This document shows, one piece after another, positions 53,565 through 63,468 of a stretch of DNA of 64,000 bases. Source of the stretch: Cupriavidus plantarum (lineage in GTDB: Bacteria; Pseudomonadota; Gammaproteobacteria; Burkholderiales; Burkholderiaceae). A program made the translations under genes and the position numbers. The notes beneath the pieces are model-generated. The model ran no database searches. It was not told the DNA's origin and saw only the letters and a list, made by a program, of their open reading frames with translations. How positions within the stretch are numbered: position 1 is the first letter of the stretch; the number at the start of each line of letters is the position of its first letter. The stretch lies in NCBI RefSeq assembly GCF_905397285.1, contig NZ_CAJPUX010000001.1, positions 1,550,001 to 1,614,000 of the forward strand. Direction: 5' to 3'.

Positions 53565-55370
53565 CTACTCCTCCTTCGGCTGCTGCGCCGGCACGACCTC
53601 CGCCCACATCTCGCGTGCCGTCGCGCGTAGCACGGCCCTGCTTTGGGAGTCCCCGCTGAACATCGCCTTGACGTAGTTCTTCACGGCTTGCGTCGGCATA
53701 TGAGGCGGTATCGGCGGCACCGCGGGGTCCGTCAGCACGTCGATGACCACCGGGTTCCTGGCGGCGAGCGCATGGTCCCAGACCTCCCCGATGGCGGCGG
53801 GCCGTTCCACCCGGATACCTTCGAGACCGAGCATGCGCGCGTACGCCGCGTAGTCGAACGACGGCACGGTCTGCGACGTATCGAAGCGAGGGTCTCCGCC
53901 CAGCGAGCGTTGTTCCCACGTGACCATATTGAGGTCGCCGTTATTGAGGACCAGCACGATCAGCCGGGGATCTTCCCACTCGCGCCAGTGGGCGGCCACC
54001 GTGATCAGCTCGTTGATGCCGTTCATCTGCATCGCACCATCGCCTTCCAGCGCGAAGGCCGGACGGTCCGGGAAGCAGAATTTCGCGGCGATCGCATAAG
54101 GCAATGCGGGGGCCATCGTCGCCAGCCCGCCGGACAGCGAACCCTTCATGCCGCGCTGAATGCGGATATCGCGCGCATACCACGTCGCGGCCGTGCCAGA
54201 GTCCGCGCAGAGGATCGCGTTGGACGGCAGCCGCGCGGACAGCTCCCAGAAGACGCGCTGCGGATTGATCGGCACGGCGTCGTCCATGGCGCGCCGCTCC
54301 AGTACGCGCCACCAGCGCTCGGTGTTCGCTTCGACCTCCTCCCGCCACGCGAAGTCGGTGCGTTTCTCCAACAGCGGCAACAGCGCCGCGAGCGTTTCCT
54401 TTGCATCGCCCACCATCGGCACTTCCATGGGATATCGCAGGCTCAGCTTGCGGCCGTCGAGGTCGATCTGCACGCCACGCGCCTGCCCTTCCTGCGGCAG
54501 GAATTCGGAGTACGGAAACGACGAGCCGACCATCAGCAGCGTGTCGCACTCGCTCATCAGCTGCCAGCTCGCGCGCGTGCCGAGCAGGCCGATGCTGCCC
54601 GTGACATAGGGCAAATCGTCGGGCAGGACCGCCTTGCCCAGCAACGCCTTGGCCACCCCGGCGCCCAGCCGCTCCGCGACGGCGATGACCTCGTCGGCGG
54701 CGCTCATCGCCCCGGCGCCGATCAGCATCGCGACCTTCTTGCCCGCGTTCAGTACCTCAGCGGCGCGCGCAAGGGTCTGCGCATCGGGGACAACGCGCGG
54801 CTTCACGTAGCCCACGCCGCTGTGCACCGTGCCGTGCTCCGCGGGCGGCGCGGGCACGGCCTCCATCTCCTGTACGTCGTTGGGCAGGATGATGCAGGTG
54901 ACCGTTCGCTGATCCAGCGCGATGCGTATCGCGCGATCGATCAGATGGCGCACCTGCTCCGGCGTCGTCGCCATGTGCACGTACTCGTGCGCGACGTCCT
55001 TGAACAGCGACATCAGGTCGACTTCCTGCTGATAATCGCCGCCCAGCGCCGCGAGCTTTTGCTGGCCGACGAGGCACAGCACAGGCTGGTGGTCCGCCTT
55101 CGCGTCATAGAGACCGTTGAGCAAGTGGATGGCGCCGGGACCCGAGGTCGCCATGCACACACCGATCTCGCCGGAGAACTTGGCATGCGCGCACGCCATC
55201 ATCGCGGCGCTCTCCTCGTGGCGGACCTGGATCAGGCGGGGGCCCGACTTCTGCGCGCGGTCCAGCGCACCGAGCATGCCGTTGATACCGTCGCCGGGGT
55301 ACCCGTACATGCGGGAGATGCCCCAGGCGCGGAGGCGTTCGAGGATGAAGTCTGCAACGGTTGTTGTCAT
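53565..55370 (-). CDS. Thiamine-diphosphate-dependent enzyme (pyruvate oxidase/acetolactate synthase-like)
   Basis: The 601-residue protein has the three TPP-enzyme domains: N-terminal Pyr domain with the catalytic-type Glu in VRHEESAAMMA, a central FAD/ADP-like domain (AKKVAMLIGAGAMSAADEV in part), and a C-terminal PP domain with GDGAMQMNG ... LNNGDLN, the diphosphate motif. The style is nearest to pyruvate oxidase or other so-called TPP-requiring proteins. It would decarboxylate a 2-keto acid. It is the first of two genes on this strand. Confidence 0.9.
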   Translation of the reverse strand: MTTTVADFILERLRAWGISRMYGYPGDGINGMLGALDRAQKSGPRLIQVRHEESAAMMACAHAKFSGEIGVCMATSGPGAIHLLNGLYDAKADHQPVLCLVGQQKLAALGGDYQQEVDLMSLFKDVAHEYVHMATTPEQVRHLIDRAIRIALDQRTVTCIILPNDVQEMEAVPAPPAEHGTVHSGVGYVKPRVVPDAQTLARAAEVLNAGKKVAMLIGAGAMSAADEVIAVAERLGAGVAKALLGKAVLPDDLPYVTGSIGLLGTRASWQLMSECDTLLMVGSSFPYSEFLPQEGQARGVQIDLDGRKLSLRYPMEVPMVGDAKETLAALLPLLEKRTDFAWREEVEANTERWWRVLERRAMDDAVPINPQRVFWELSARLPSNAILCADSGTAATWYARDIRIQRGMKGSLSGGLATMAPALPYAIAAKFCFPDRPAFALEGDGAMQMNGINELITVAAHWREWEDPRLIVLVLNNGDLNMVTWEQRSLGGDPRFDTSQTVPSFDYAAYARMLGLEGIRVERPAAIGEVWDHALAARNPVVIDVLTDPAVPPIPPHMPTQAVKNYVKAMFSGDSQSRAVLRATAREMWAEVVPAQQPKEE

Positions 55371-55699
55371 GGGGATGGTCTCTAGGTTGGTCGGAAGGCG
55401 CGACCGGCGCCGACCGTGGCCCGATTACAAGCCGGCGTAACAATTGCACGCGTAACCGCCCTCGCCCACCTGAGCGTGAGGCGTACGGACGCATCGCAAA
55501 GCGCGCCTATGCGACATCCGGCCTAGATGGCGTGCGACATGACAGGCGACATGACATCAGCGGTGCGAAATGCGTGCCATCGGACAAGCCGACACAGCGC
55601 CACGGCGTTTCGCTGTCGGACGCGCGCCGATTGCGGGAGTGGCCGCGCCAGACGAGACTGGCTCCATCGACAACGCAACATTGCAAGCACGGAGCCCGC
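55371..55699. other. Gap between divergent genes
   Basis: No gene was recognised in these 329 bases. They should hold the promoter of the TPP enzyme and of the small XRE-like gene. Confidence 0.35.
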
Positions 55700-55900
55700 A
55701 TGCGCACACTCACCACGCCGCGATTGAACCCCGACGTCCACGCCGCTTACGAGCGCCAGAGTTCGCTCGTCGAATTGGGCCGCATGATGCGCGCGGAACG
55801 CGAGCGTTACGGGCTGACCCATGACCAGTTCGCGCAGGCGCTCGGCATCCGTGCGGCGGATATCGTCCAGCTCGAGCGCGGCCATAGGTCGCCGATGTGA
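55700..55900 (+). CDS. Small XRE-type helix-turn-helix protein
   Basis: The 66-residue product contains one helix-turn-helix (MMRAERERYGLTHDQFAQAL and GIRAADIVQLERGH). It is close to the minimum size for an XRE domain. Its stop codon falls in the first unit of an 11-bp tandem repeat at 55891-55945. Its target is unknown. Confidence 0.6.
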   Translation: MRTLTTPRLNPDVHAAYERQSSLVELGRMMRAERERYGLTHDQFAQALGIRAADIVQLERGHRSPM

Positions 55901-55945
55901 GGCCGATGTGAGGTCGATGTGAGGTCGATGTGGGGCCGATGTGAG
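55891..55945. repeat. Five tandem 11-bp repeats
   Basis: Five units of G[CT]CGATGTGAG (the fourth has GGG at the end) run without gaps. The array begins just before the stop codon of the XRE-like gene. A unit length of 11 means that slippage changes the reading frame. Confidence 0.85.
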
Positions 55946-55994
55946 GTCTATCGGCCGAGCAGGACCGGCTGTTCGCCATGGAGTCTGCGTCGTG

Positions 55995-56036
55995 ATCAGG
56001 GTTTTCCCTGATATTTCGGTCAGTGTGGGTTACAAT
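55995..56036 (+). promoter_or_regulatory. Palindrome and promoter before mqo
   Basis: ATCAGGG-TTTT-CCCTGAT is a perfect 7-bp inverted repeat at 55995-56012. A TACAAT -10-like hexamer is at 56031-56036, so the palindrome reaches the -35 zone. An activator or repressor site for mqo is likely; the factor is unknown. Confidence 0.5.
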
Positions 56037-56163
56037 CCGCGCTCGCGTATCGACGTTTCGCTCGGCGTGTGACGTTTCGTCCGCCGACGCCCCCTATGAC
56101 AGCGTCCACCCGACAGCTTCCATCCGTCGCAATCGGTGCCGCACGCTACCTGGACAGACTCCA

Positions 56164-57873
56164 ATGACTCAATCGGACAACAAGCCGGCGCACGGCCGCG
56201 AGCCTTTCACCCGCCGTAAATTCCTCGCAGCCGCTGTCGGCGCCGCAGCCGTCTGGGGCGGATATTCGTACTTCTTCGGCAGTCAATACCGCGCCGCAAA
56301 GGCCGATCGCACGGTCGATGTGCTGCTGATCGGCGGCGGCATCATGAGCGCGACCCTGGGCGTCTATCTCAAGGAGCTGGAGCCGAACTGGACGTGCGAA
56401 GTCTTCGAGCGCCTCGACAAGGTCGCGGAAGAAAGCTCGAACGGCTGGAACAACGCGGGCACCGGACATTCGGCGCTCTGCGAGCTGAACTACACGCCGA
56501 TGGACGACAAGGGAAACGTCCATATCACGCAGGCGATCAACATCAACGAGAACTTCCAGATCTCCCGCCAGTTCTGGGCGCATCAGGTGCGTCAGGGCGT
56601 GCTCGGCAATCCGCGCGAGTTCATCAACTCGACGCCGCACATGAACCTCGTCTTCGGCGAATCGAATCGCGAATTCATTCGCAAGCGCGTCGAGGCGCTG
56701 AAGGCCTCTCCGCTTTTCGCCGGCATGGAGATGACCACCGACCGCGCGAAGATCGCGGAGTGGATCCCCATCATGATGGAAGGCCGCAAGCCCGACGAGG
56801 TGGTGACCGCCACGCGTTCGCCGCTCGGTACCGACGTCAACCTCGGCGAGATTACGCGGCAGTTCTACCGGCACCTGACCGGCAAGGCGGGCGTGAAGGT
56901 CACCACGGGCTATGAAGTGCGTTCGATCACGCGCAACGACGATGGCACGTGGCGCGTCTCCGCTTTCGACGTGAACGACGGCACGAAGATCCAGACGGTG
57001 GATGCGCGGAACGTGTTCATCGGCGCGGGCGGTGCCGCGCTGCCGCTGCTGCAACTGTCCGGCATTCCCGAAGCGAAGCAGTACGGCGGTTTCCCCGTCG
57101 GCGGCGAATTCCTCGTCACCGACAACCCCGCGATCGCTTCGCGCCATCTGGCCAAGGTCTACGGTCTTGCCGATACGGGCTCGCCCCCGATGTCGGTGCC
57201 CCACCTGGACACGCGCGTGCTCGATGGCAAGCGGGTGATCCTGTTCGGGCCGTTCGCCACGTGGTCGAGCAAGTTCCTGAAGAACGGCTCGTACTTCGAT
57301 CTGGTAAAGGCGGCCACGCCGTCGAACATCATTCCGCAGCTGCAGGTCGGCGCGCACGAGTTCGCGCTGGTGAAGTACCTCGCGCAGCAGCTCGCCCTGT
57401 CGCGCGAAGAGAAGATGGCCGCCCTGCGCCATTACATGCCCGAGGCGAAGGACGAGGACTGGCGCCTGTGGGAAGCCGGTCAGCGCGTGCAGATCATCAA
57501 GAACGACCCCGAGAAAGGTGGCGTGCTGAAGCTCGGCACCGAAGTCGTGGTGTCGGCCGACCGATCGGTCTCCGCGCTGCTGGGCGCGTCTCCGGGCGGT
57601 TCGACATCGCCGGCGATCATGCTGTCGCTGCTCGAGCGCGTATTCCCGGAACAGATGAAAACGGCCGCATGGCAGCAGAAGATCCGCGAGATCGTTCCCA
57701 GCTACGGCAAGAAGCTCAACGAGAACCCGCAGTTGCTGGCCACCGAATGGGCAACCACCGCGGAAACGCTGCAACTTGCGATTGCCCCGCCGAGCCTCGA
57801 CGGCGTGGTGCCCTCGACCACCCCGATGGCAACGCCTGGGGTGGTGAAGAAGGTGCTGGATATCGCGCTGTAA
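56164..57873 (+). CDS. mqo: Malate:quinone oxidoreductase with Tat leader
   Basis: The 569-residue flavoprotein has the Mqo signature order: VLLIGGGIMSATLGVYLKEL (FAD dinucleotide fold), SSNGWNNAGTGHSALCELNY, GGAALPLLQLSGIPE, GGFPVGGEFLV and SPGGSTSPAIMLSLLERV. It oxidises L-malate to oxaloacetate and passes electrons to quinone. Residues about 13-40 form a twin-arginine leader (TRRKFLAAAVGAAAVWGGYS), which suggests that the enzyme is anchored at or beyond the inner membrane. It stands alone behind a palindrome-containing promoter. Confidence 0.93.
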   Translation: MTQSDNKPAHGREPFTRRKFLAAAVGAAAVWGGYSYFFGSQYRAAKADRTVDVLLIGGGIMSATLGVYLKELEPNWTCEVFERLDKVAEESSNGWNNAGTGHSALCELNYTPMDDKGNVHITQAININENFQISRQFWAHQVRQGVLGNPREFINSTPHMNLVFGESNREFIRKRVEALKASPLFAGMEMTTDRAKIAEWIPIMMEGRKPDEVVTATRSPLGTDVNLGEITRQFYRHLTGKAGVKVTTGYEVRSITRNDDGTWRVSAFDVNDGTKIQTVDARNVFIGAGGAALPLLQLSGIPEAKQYGGFPVGGEFLVTDNPAIASRHLAKVYGLADTGSPPMSVPHLDTRVLDGKRVILFGPFATWSSKFLKNGSYFDLVKAATPSNIIPQLQVGAHEFALVKYLAQQLALSREEKMAALRHYMPEAKDEDWRLWEAGQRVQIIKNDPEKGGVLKLGTEVVVSADRSVSALLGASPGGSTSPAIMLSLLERVFPEQMKTAAWQQKIREIVPSYGKKLNENPQLLATEWATTAETLQLAIAPPSLDGVVPSTTPMATPGVVKKVLDIAL

Positions 57874-57899
57874 GCAGAGGTAGCCGCTGCCGGCGGCGG

Positions 57900-59069
57900 C
57901 TAGAACTTGATGACGGTCTTGATACAGCCGTCTTCCTTCTCCCGGAAGGTCTTGTACATCTCGGGGCCTTGTTCGATGCCGATGCGGTGCGTGATGACGA
58001 ACGATGGATCGATGTCGCCAGCGAGGATGCGTTCGAGGAGGTGATCGGTCCAGCGGTTGACGTGGGTCTGGCCCGTGCGGATCGTCAACGCCTTGTTCAT
58101 CACGGCGCCCATCGGGATCTTGTCGACCAGGCCGCCGTACACGCCTGGAATGGACAGGATGCCCGCCGGACGGCACACGTAGATCATTTCTCGCAGCACG
58201 TGTGGCCGGTCGGACTCGGCCATCACCGCCTGCTTGATGCGGTCGTAGACCGAGTCGAGCGAAGCCGTGGCATGCGCTTCCAACCCCACCGCGTCGATGC
58301 ATTTGTCGGGGCCCTTGCCAGCAGTCAGTTCGTTGAGCGCTTCGACGACGTTGACGGAATCGAAGTTGATCACCGTCGCGCCTAGCGACTCCGCGAGCGC
58401 GAGCCGTTCCGGGACGCGGTCGATGGCGATGATCCGCTGCGCGCCCTGCAGTTTCGCGCTCAGTATCGTGAACTGACCGACCGGGCCGCAGCCCCAGACC
58501 GCGACCACATCGTCGGGCTGGATGTCGCATTGCGCGGCGGCCTGCCACCCCGTCGGCAGGATATCCCCCAGAAACAGCACCGATTCGTCGCTAACGCCCT
58601 CGGGAATTTTTACTGGAGCCACGTCGGCGTACGGCACGCGCACATACTCGGCCTGCCCGCCCGCGTAACCGCCGGTGAGGTGCGTGTAGCCGAACAGTCC
58701 GGCGGTCGTGTGGCCGAACACCTTGTCGGCGGTCGGCTTGTTGCGGTTCGTGCGCTCGCAAACCGAGAAATTGCCGCGACGGCATTGGTCGCATTCGCCG
58801 CAAATGATCGTGAACGGCACGACGACGCGGTCTCCGACTTTCAGGCGTTTGTTCTCGGCGCCGACCTCGACCACTTCTCCCATGAACTCGTGGCCCATCA
58901 CATCGCCGTCTTCCATGCCGGGGATGAAGCCGTTGTAGAGGTGAAGATCCGAGCCGCAGATCGCGCAGCTCGTGGTCTTGATGATCGCATCGCGGGGGTG
59001 TTCGATTCGCGGATCGGGGACGGTGTCGCAGCGAATGTCGTGTTTTCCGTGCCAGCACAGCGCTTTCAT
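57900..59069 (-). CDS. Zinc-dependent alcohol dehydrogenase (formaldehyde dehydrogenase-like MDR)
   Basis: The 389-residue protein is a medium-chain dehydrogenase. Catalytic zinc ligands lie in CAICGSDLH and [10 protein letters not shown]; structural zinc is held by [15 protein letters not shown]. The Rossmann motif is [10 protein letters not shown]. The sequence resembles glutathione-independent formaldehyde dehydrogenases and related threonine-dehydrogenase-like enzymes. It would oxidise an alcohol or aldehyde with NAD. The ATG at 59069 gives the conserved [13 protein letters not shown] start. Confidence 0.9.
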   Translation of the reverse strand: MKALCWHGKHDIRCDTVPDPRIEHPRDAIIKTTSCAICGSDLHLYNGFIPGMEDGDVMGHEFMGEVVEVGAENKRLKVGDRVVVPFTIICGECDQCRRGNFSVCERTNRNKPTADKVFGHTTAGLFGYTHLTGGYAGGQAEYVRVPYADVAPVKIPEGVSDESVLFLGDILPTGWQAAAQCDIQPDDVVAVWGCGPVGQFTILSAKLQGAQRIIAIDRVPERLALAESLGATVINFDSVNVVEALNELTAGKGPDKCIDAVGLEAHATASLDSVYDRIKQAVMAESDRPHVLREMIYVCRPAGILSIPGVYGGLVDKIPMGAVMNKALTIRTGQTHVNRWTDHLLERILAGDIDPSFVITHRIGIEQGPEMYKTFREKEDGCIKTVIKF

Positions 59070-59356
59070 GGTCGTTCTCCGGTGGTGAAGCGGTGCCCTT
59101 GGCGGCAGCATCGACCGTGCCCGGCGCGACCAGCGGTGCGTTTTCGGGGCGTATGCGCGGCCCTTGCCCGCGGCACGCCCGTTCGTCGTCATGCCGCCGA
59201 CGCGATAACGCAAAAATGCAGCGACTTTATCGACCAGATTTACATCGCGCCCGCTTCACCGCACGTCGCGCCGCCTCAGCGCGCGTCGCCACGCTATCCG
59301 CGCGCGTGGAACGGACCTTGCTGCTCCCCGCTGTCTTTCCGTCTCCGGAGTACGCC

Positions 59357-60205
59357 ATGAGCACGACGCAACCACCCTCGGCCACCTTTACCGAGACGCC
59401 CGTCACGACGGATACCGCCGGCAGCCGACCGCTCGCGCTCGTGACCGGTGCCTCGTCCGGCATCGGCTATCACCTCGCCGAGTGCTGCGCGAGAGCTGGA
59501 ATGGACCTGCTGATCGTCGCGGACGAGCCAAAGATCCACACGGCGGCAACGACGCTTGGCGAAGAAGGGATTGCCGTGGAGGCGGTCGAGGCCGACCTTT
59601 CCACGCGCGCAGGCGTGGATCAGTTCATCGCCGCAATACGCGGGCGTCCGGTCAGCGTGCTATGCGCCAACGCGGGCCGCGGCCTCGGGCATGCCTTCCT
59701 GGATCAGGATTTTTCGGACATCGCCCGCGTGATCGAGACCAACGTGACGGGAACCGTCTATCTATTGCATCACGTGGGGCGGGCCATGCGGATGCAGGGC
59801 TCGGGCAGGATCCTGATCACAGGCTCCATCGCCGGGTTGATGCCGGGCACCTATCAGGCCGTCTATAACGCATCCAAGTCCTTCCTCGATTCTCTTTCGT
59901 TTGCGCTGCGGCATGAACTGCGCGATTCGGGCGTGTCGGTGACGTGCCTGATGCCCGGCGCGACCGAAACCGAGTTCTTCGAACGCGCCGACATGCTCGA
60001 TACGCGCGTGGCGCAGGGCAAGAAGGACGATCCCGCCGACGTGGCGCGTCAGGGGTTCGAAGCGATGATGCGCAACGATGGCGATGTGGTGACGGGCTGG
60101 CAGAACAAGCTGCGTGCGGCGATTGCCAACGTGACGCCTGCCGATACGCTGGCGGAGCAGCATCGGCGGATGGCGGAGCCCTTGTCCGAACCGCGTGAGT
60201 CGTAA
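59357..60205 (+). CDS. Short-chain dehydrogenase/reductase
   Basis: The 282-residue SDR has a Pro/Thr-rich N-terminal extension (about 1-28), TGASSGIG, CANAGRG, Ser in ITGSIAG and YNASK (catalytic Tyr and Lys). The C-terminal part, with PGATETEFFERA, is common in SDRs of stress or membrane-lipid function. It is the first of two plus-strand genes, 39 bp ahead of the DUF3597 gene. The cofactor is probably NAD(P); the substrate is unknown. Confidence 0.88.
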   Translation: MSTTQPPSATFTETPVTTDTAGSRPLALVTGASSGIGYHLAECCARAGMDLLIVADEPKIHTAATTLGEEGIAVEAVEADLSTRAGVDQFIAAIRGRPVSVLCANAGRGLGHAFLDQDFSDIARVIETNVTGTVYLLHHVGRAMRMQGSGRILITGSIAGLMPGTYQAVYNASKSFLDSLSFALRHELRDSGVSVTCLMPGATETEFFERADMLDTRVAQGKKDDPADVARQGFEAMMRNDGDVVTGWQNKLRAAIANVTPADTLAEQHRRMAEPLSEPRES

Positions 60206-60244
60206 GTCGTGAGCCGTTATTTCTAACAAGATCAGGAGATTGGC

Positions 60245-60718
60245 ATGAGCATCTTCAAGGACATCCTCAACAAGCTGCTGCATCGCGGTGGCCAGCAGAC
60301 AGGTGCGTCAACGGGTGGCACGGCCACAGCGGGCGCCAGCACGGCACCGGGCGCTCAGGCGGCACCCACCGCCGCACCAACAGCGCCCTCCGGCGGCAAC
60401 CAACCCGCTACCGGCGGTGCATCGGGCACACCCGGCGCAGCCTCCCCCGCCCCGCTGTCGCAGGTCGATGTGGAAGCGGTCATGGACAAGGCCGCGAAGG
60501 AAGCCGGACAGCCATTGAACTGGCGCACGTCGATCGTCGATCTGCTCAAGGCGCTGGGCATCGACAGCAGCCTCGACCATCGCAAGGAGCTGGCGAAGGA
60601 ACTGGGCTACACCGGCGACACGAACGATTCCGCCGCCATGAACATGTGGCTGCACAAACGCGTCATGCAGGAGCTCGCCAGGAATGGCGGCAAGCTCCCG
60701 AAAGACCTGACCGATTGA
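60245..60718 (+). CDS. DUF3597 family protein
   Basis: The 157-residue protein starts MSIFKDILNKLLHR and has a Gly/Ala/Pro/Thr-rich linker (about 18-75). The C-terminal domain holds NWRTSIVDLLKALGIDSSLD, RKELAKELGYTG and MNMWLHKRVMQELARNGGKL, which is DUF3597. The domain looks like a LysM-neighbour or small helical module; the function is unknown. AGGAG lies before the start. Confidence 0.9.
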   Translation: MSIFKDILNKLLHRGGQQTGASTGGTATAGASTAPGAQAAPTAAPTAPSGGNQPATGGASGTPGAASPAPLSQVDVEAVMDKAAKEAGQPLNWRTSIVDLLKALGIDSSLDHRKELAKELGYTGDTNDSAAMNMWLHKRVMQELARNGGKLPKDLTD

Positions 60719-60776
60719 TCCGGCGATGGGGATGGTGCGCCATCAGGTGTGTCATCAGGTGCGCCATCCCCTGCCA

Positions 60777-62456
60777 TTACGAGCCGACCGTCACGAAGAT
60801 CGGGTTCGAATAGAACCACAGGTCGTTATAGTTGCGCGCGTTGATCGCGTTGAAGCGTGCCGTGTCCTCGGTCACGCTGGTCTGCAGGTCCGGCAGCGGA
60901 TTGCCGTTTGACGTCTCCCCGGGCACGTTCATGCCCAGGTTGGTCCCGCGCAGGCGGAAGTATTGGCTCTTCGTCGCCTTGTACGTGAACGTCATGGTGT
61001 TGTAGCCGTCCGCATCGAGCTTCCAGTCCGTCGACGTGAACGTGGCGATCACCTTCGTCGAGTCATTGGTTTCCTTGCTGTAGTCGGCCGTACCCGCCGC
61101 GGCGCGCGGCGTCACGTCGCCCGCGATCAGGTCCACGTGGTTTACCGTGGGCCGCACGTTGACGTTCATGCCGCTGTCGAGCGGATACTCGAAGTTGTTG
61201 CGGTCCGGGCTCTTGAAGCGGATCGTCACGGTCACGGTCTCGCCGGCCTTGACCTTCAGTTCCCCGCCCATCTCGCTCTTGTTCGCGCCGTTCGCCGCGT
61301 TGAAGTCCAGCGCGTTGATGAGGTCACCGAACACCGAGAACATCTTCCCCGAGCGCATGCCTTCGAGCACGGCCTTCACCCCCGTGTACTTGTTCTCGAG
61401 CCACACGTACGTCTTGGCGTATTCGCCGGGATAGTACCCGCTGCTGTTCGAGCCGATTACCTTGAAGTGATGGTCGGAGTCCGCCACGTTCCAGAAGCGG
61501 CGGCCGTCACCGAGCAGTGCGTCCCAGATGCCGCCGACCTGCGCGACCACGTAATCCACCCCGCCATAGACGCGGTTCTTGAGGTTCGCGTCGACGTACG
61601 CCGCCGTGTAGCCGCCACGGTTAGGTTCCATCTGGTTGCCGACCATGCCCTCCACGCCGAACGCGATGTTCGGCGCGGTATCGTTGAACTCGCGGTAGTT
61701 GGCGGCGGTGTACATGCCGACGTTACGCGACGGATGGTTGATCAGCGCGTAGCTCGTGTCGGGATAGTTGTCGCGCAGCCAGGCAAAGGCCTTGACCGCG
61801 TCGGCGTGCGTGCTGAACGTGCGCGCGCCCTTTGCGCTCCATGCGGAGACGTCGACGGGGTCGAACAGGGCCGCGTTACGGTTCGTGAAGAAGTATTCGA
61901 ACTCGTTGGCCGCCTTGGTGGCCGTCGCGAGCGGCGATCCCGTGAAGATCCCCACGTTCACATGGTCATGCGTCGGCATGTCCCATTCGAACGCCGAGAA
62001 GATCAGCTTGTTGGCATAGCGGCCGTTGGCCTGCAATTGCTTGACCGCGGGAATCTCATAGGTGGCCATGGCCTGCGAGTAGGCCAGCGGTCCGCCGGCG
62101 ATCGTCGCGCCATCCTGGTCGCGTGAGGACGTACGCAGGTGGTTCGTGATGGCGGTCCAGTCCAGGCCGAACTTGTCGAACGTCTGGTCGAGTACCGTGG
62201 ACAGCTTGTTCTGCGCGTCGTCGGACTCGATCGTATGCATATGCAGATCGCCCGTGGTCCAGCGGCCCGTGGCGGCCGGCTTGACGGGGTCGGTCGGCGT
62301 GGTCGGGTTGGTCGGGTTGGTCGGGTTGGACGGCTGGCTGGGCGAAGACGGACTGGCTGGCGTGGCTGGGGCGTCGTCGCTGCCACCGCAGCCATAGAAA
62401 CCCAATGCCACGACCACGCTGGCCGCGGCGGCGATGATGCTCTTGCTGTAACGCAT
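60777..62456 (-). CDS. PHP-domain lipoprotein
   Basis: The 559-residue protein has a lipoprotein signal (SVVVALGFYGCGG, lipobox Cys) followed by a Pro/Thr/Ser/Asn-rich linker with tandem NPT units (about 32-60). The PHP-like domain starts at WTTGDLHMHTIES and has NHPSRN and other His/Asp ligands. It would be anchored to a membrane facing the periplasm and act as a metal-dependent phosphoesterase or esterase. A GGAAG site supports the ATG at 62456. Confidence 0.82.
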   Translation of the reverse strand: MRYSKSIIAAAASVVVALGFYGCGGSDDAPATPASPSSPSQPSNPTNPTNPTTPTDPVKPAATGRWTTGDLHMHTIESDDAQNKLSTVLDQTFDKFGLDWTAITNHLRTSSRDQDGATIAGGPLAYSQAMATYEIPAVKQLQANGRYANKLIFSAFEWDMPTHDHVNVGIFTGSPLATATKAANEFEYFFTNRNAALFDPVDVSAWSAKGARTFSTHADAVKAFAWLRDNYPDTSYALINHPSRNVGMYTAANYREFNDTAPNIAFGVEGMVGNQMEPNRGGYTAAYVDANLKNRVYGGVDYVVAQVGGIWDALLGDGRRFWNVADSDHHFKVIGSNSSGYYPGEYAKTYVWLENKYTGVKAVLEGMRSGKMFSVFGDLINALDFNAANGANKSEMGGELKVKAGETVTVTIRFKSPDRNNFEYPLDSGMNVNVRPTVNHVDLIAGDVTPRAAAGTADYSKETNDSTKVIATFTSTDWKLDADGYNTMTFTYKATKSQYFRLRGTNLGMNVPGETSNGNPLPDLQTSVTEDTARFNAINARNYNDLWFYSNPIFVTVGS

Positions 62457-62727
62457 GTACTTCCCTGTTGGCTCTGATTTCTCGATGACCCGTTGATGCA
62501 CGGCACCGCCCGGTGCTCTTGTGGGCGACGATGATGCCGGGGGTTCATGACAGGAAAGTGATGCCAGCGTCGATTTATGGCGTGCGCTTTGCCGGGCGTT
62601 GGCTGACACGGGAATCAGATCAGGCCGACTTATCGCGCGGCGCCGTATGGAGGAACCTCGGCCATAGGCATGAATAGACACAACCGCGCCACGCGCGCGC
62701 CACAACATCGACACATATTAGGGAGTC

Positions 62728-63138
62728 ATGATGAAACGTACCCTCGCCCTGGCGCTCGCCGCCGCTTCCATCTCGCTTGCTCCGCAAGCCTTTGCTCAGG
62801 TCGCCGGCCAGGCCTCGCTTGGCGTCTCCGTCGAAGAACTGCGTGTCGTCATCCAGGGCGCGAGTGTGAAAAAGCAGATTCTCGGAAAACCCGTCTATAA
62901 CGAGAACAACGACAAGGTCGGTAACGTCGTCGATCTGATCGTCGCGCCGAATCGCGCCGTGTCTTTCGCCATCATCGGCGCGGGCGGGTTCGTGGGCGTG
63001 GGCCGCCATGACGTGGCCATTCCCGTGACGCAATTCGACCTGTCGGGCGACAAGATCGTGCTGCCGGGCGCAACCAAGGACGCGGTGAAGGCGTTGCCGG
63101 AATTCGAATACGCGAAGAAGGCCAAGCCGGCCAAATAA
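62728..63138 (+). CDS. PRC-barrel domain protein, exported
   Basis: The 136-residue protein has a signal peptide (TLALALAAASISLAPQAFAQ) and a single PRC-barrel domain: KKQILGKPVYNENNDKVGNV, VAPNRAVSFAIIGAGGFVG and VAIPVTQFDL. Such proteins may bind RNA or membranes; exported forms appear in stress responses. The second ATG (62731) is an alternative start. It is followed 15 bp later by the DUF2789 gene. Confidence 0.88.
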   Translation: MMKRTLALALAAASISLAPQAFAQVAGQASLGVSVEELRVVIQGASVKKQILGKPVYNENNDKVGNVVDLIVAPNRAVSFAIIGAGGFVGVGRHDVAIPVTQFDLSGDKIVLPGATKDAVKALPEFEYAKKAKPAK

Positions 63139-63153
63139 TATTCAGGAGGCGTC

Positions 63154-63393
63154 ATGGAGCAGCCGTTTCACCAGTTCTCGGAACTGTTCGCGCAGCTTGG
63201 GCTGCCTTCCGAAGAGCCCGACATCCGTGCCTTTATCGCGAAGCACGCCCCGTTGCCGGAAAAGATGGACTTGTGGGATGCGCCCTTCTGGACGCCCGCC
63301 CAATCGGCCCTGCTGCGCGACGAGCTCGTCGAAGATGCCGACTGGGCGGTGGTCGTCGACCAGCTGAACCTCGCGCTGCGCGCACCGGCGTGA
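63154..63393 (+). CDS. DUF2789 family protein
   Basis: The 79-residue protein has the DUF2789 pattern: PFHQFSELFAQLGLPSEEPD, HAPLPEKMDLWDAPFWTPAQ and LRDELVEDADWAVVVDQLNL. It is small and cytoplasmic, and its function is unknown. It lies in one unit with the PRC-barrel gene, and AGGAGG lies seven bases upstream of the start. Confidence 0.9.
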   Translation: MEQPFHQFSELFAQLGLPSEEPDIRAFIAKHAPLPEKMDLWDAPFWTPAQSALLRDELVEDADWAVVVDQLNLALRAPA

Positions 63394-63454
63394 CTGCGGT
63401 CAGTCAACGATTTCAGACAAACACTGACGTGACGGTCAGCCGCTCGGGTGACGT

Positions 63455-63468
63455 CAGACACGTGTCTG
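63455..63468. promoter_or_regulatory. CAGACACGTGTCTG palindrome
   Basis: A perfect 14-bp palindrome sits between the DUF2789 gene and the small lipoprotein gene, about 150 bp before the latter start. CTGAC / GTCAG arms also flank 63424-63439. It may be an operator. Confidence 0.35.

Noticed and set aside
56146..58548. Very long minus-strand open frame opposite mqo
   Set aside because: It is a GC-rich shadow: Arg-, Asp- and His-rich without a domain, and mqo on the other strand is fully conserved.
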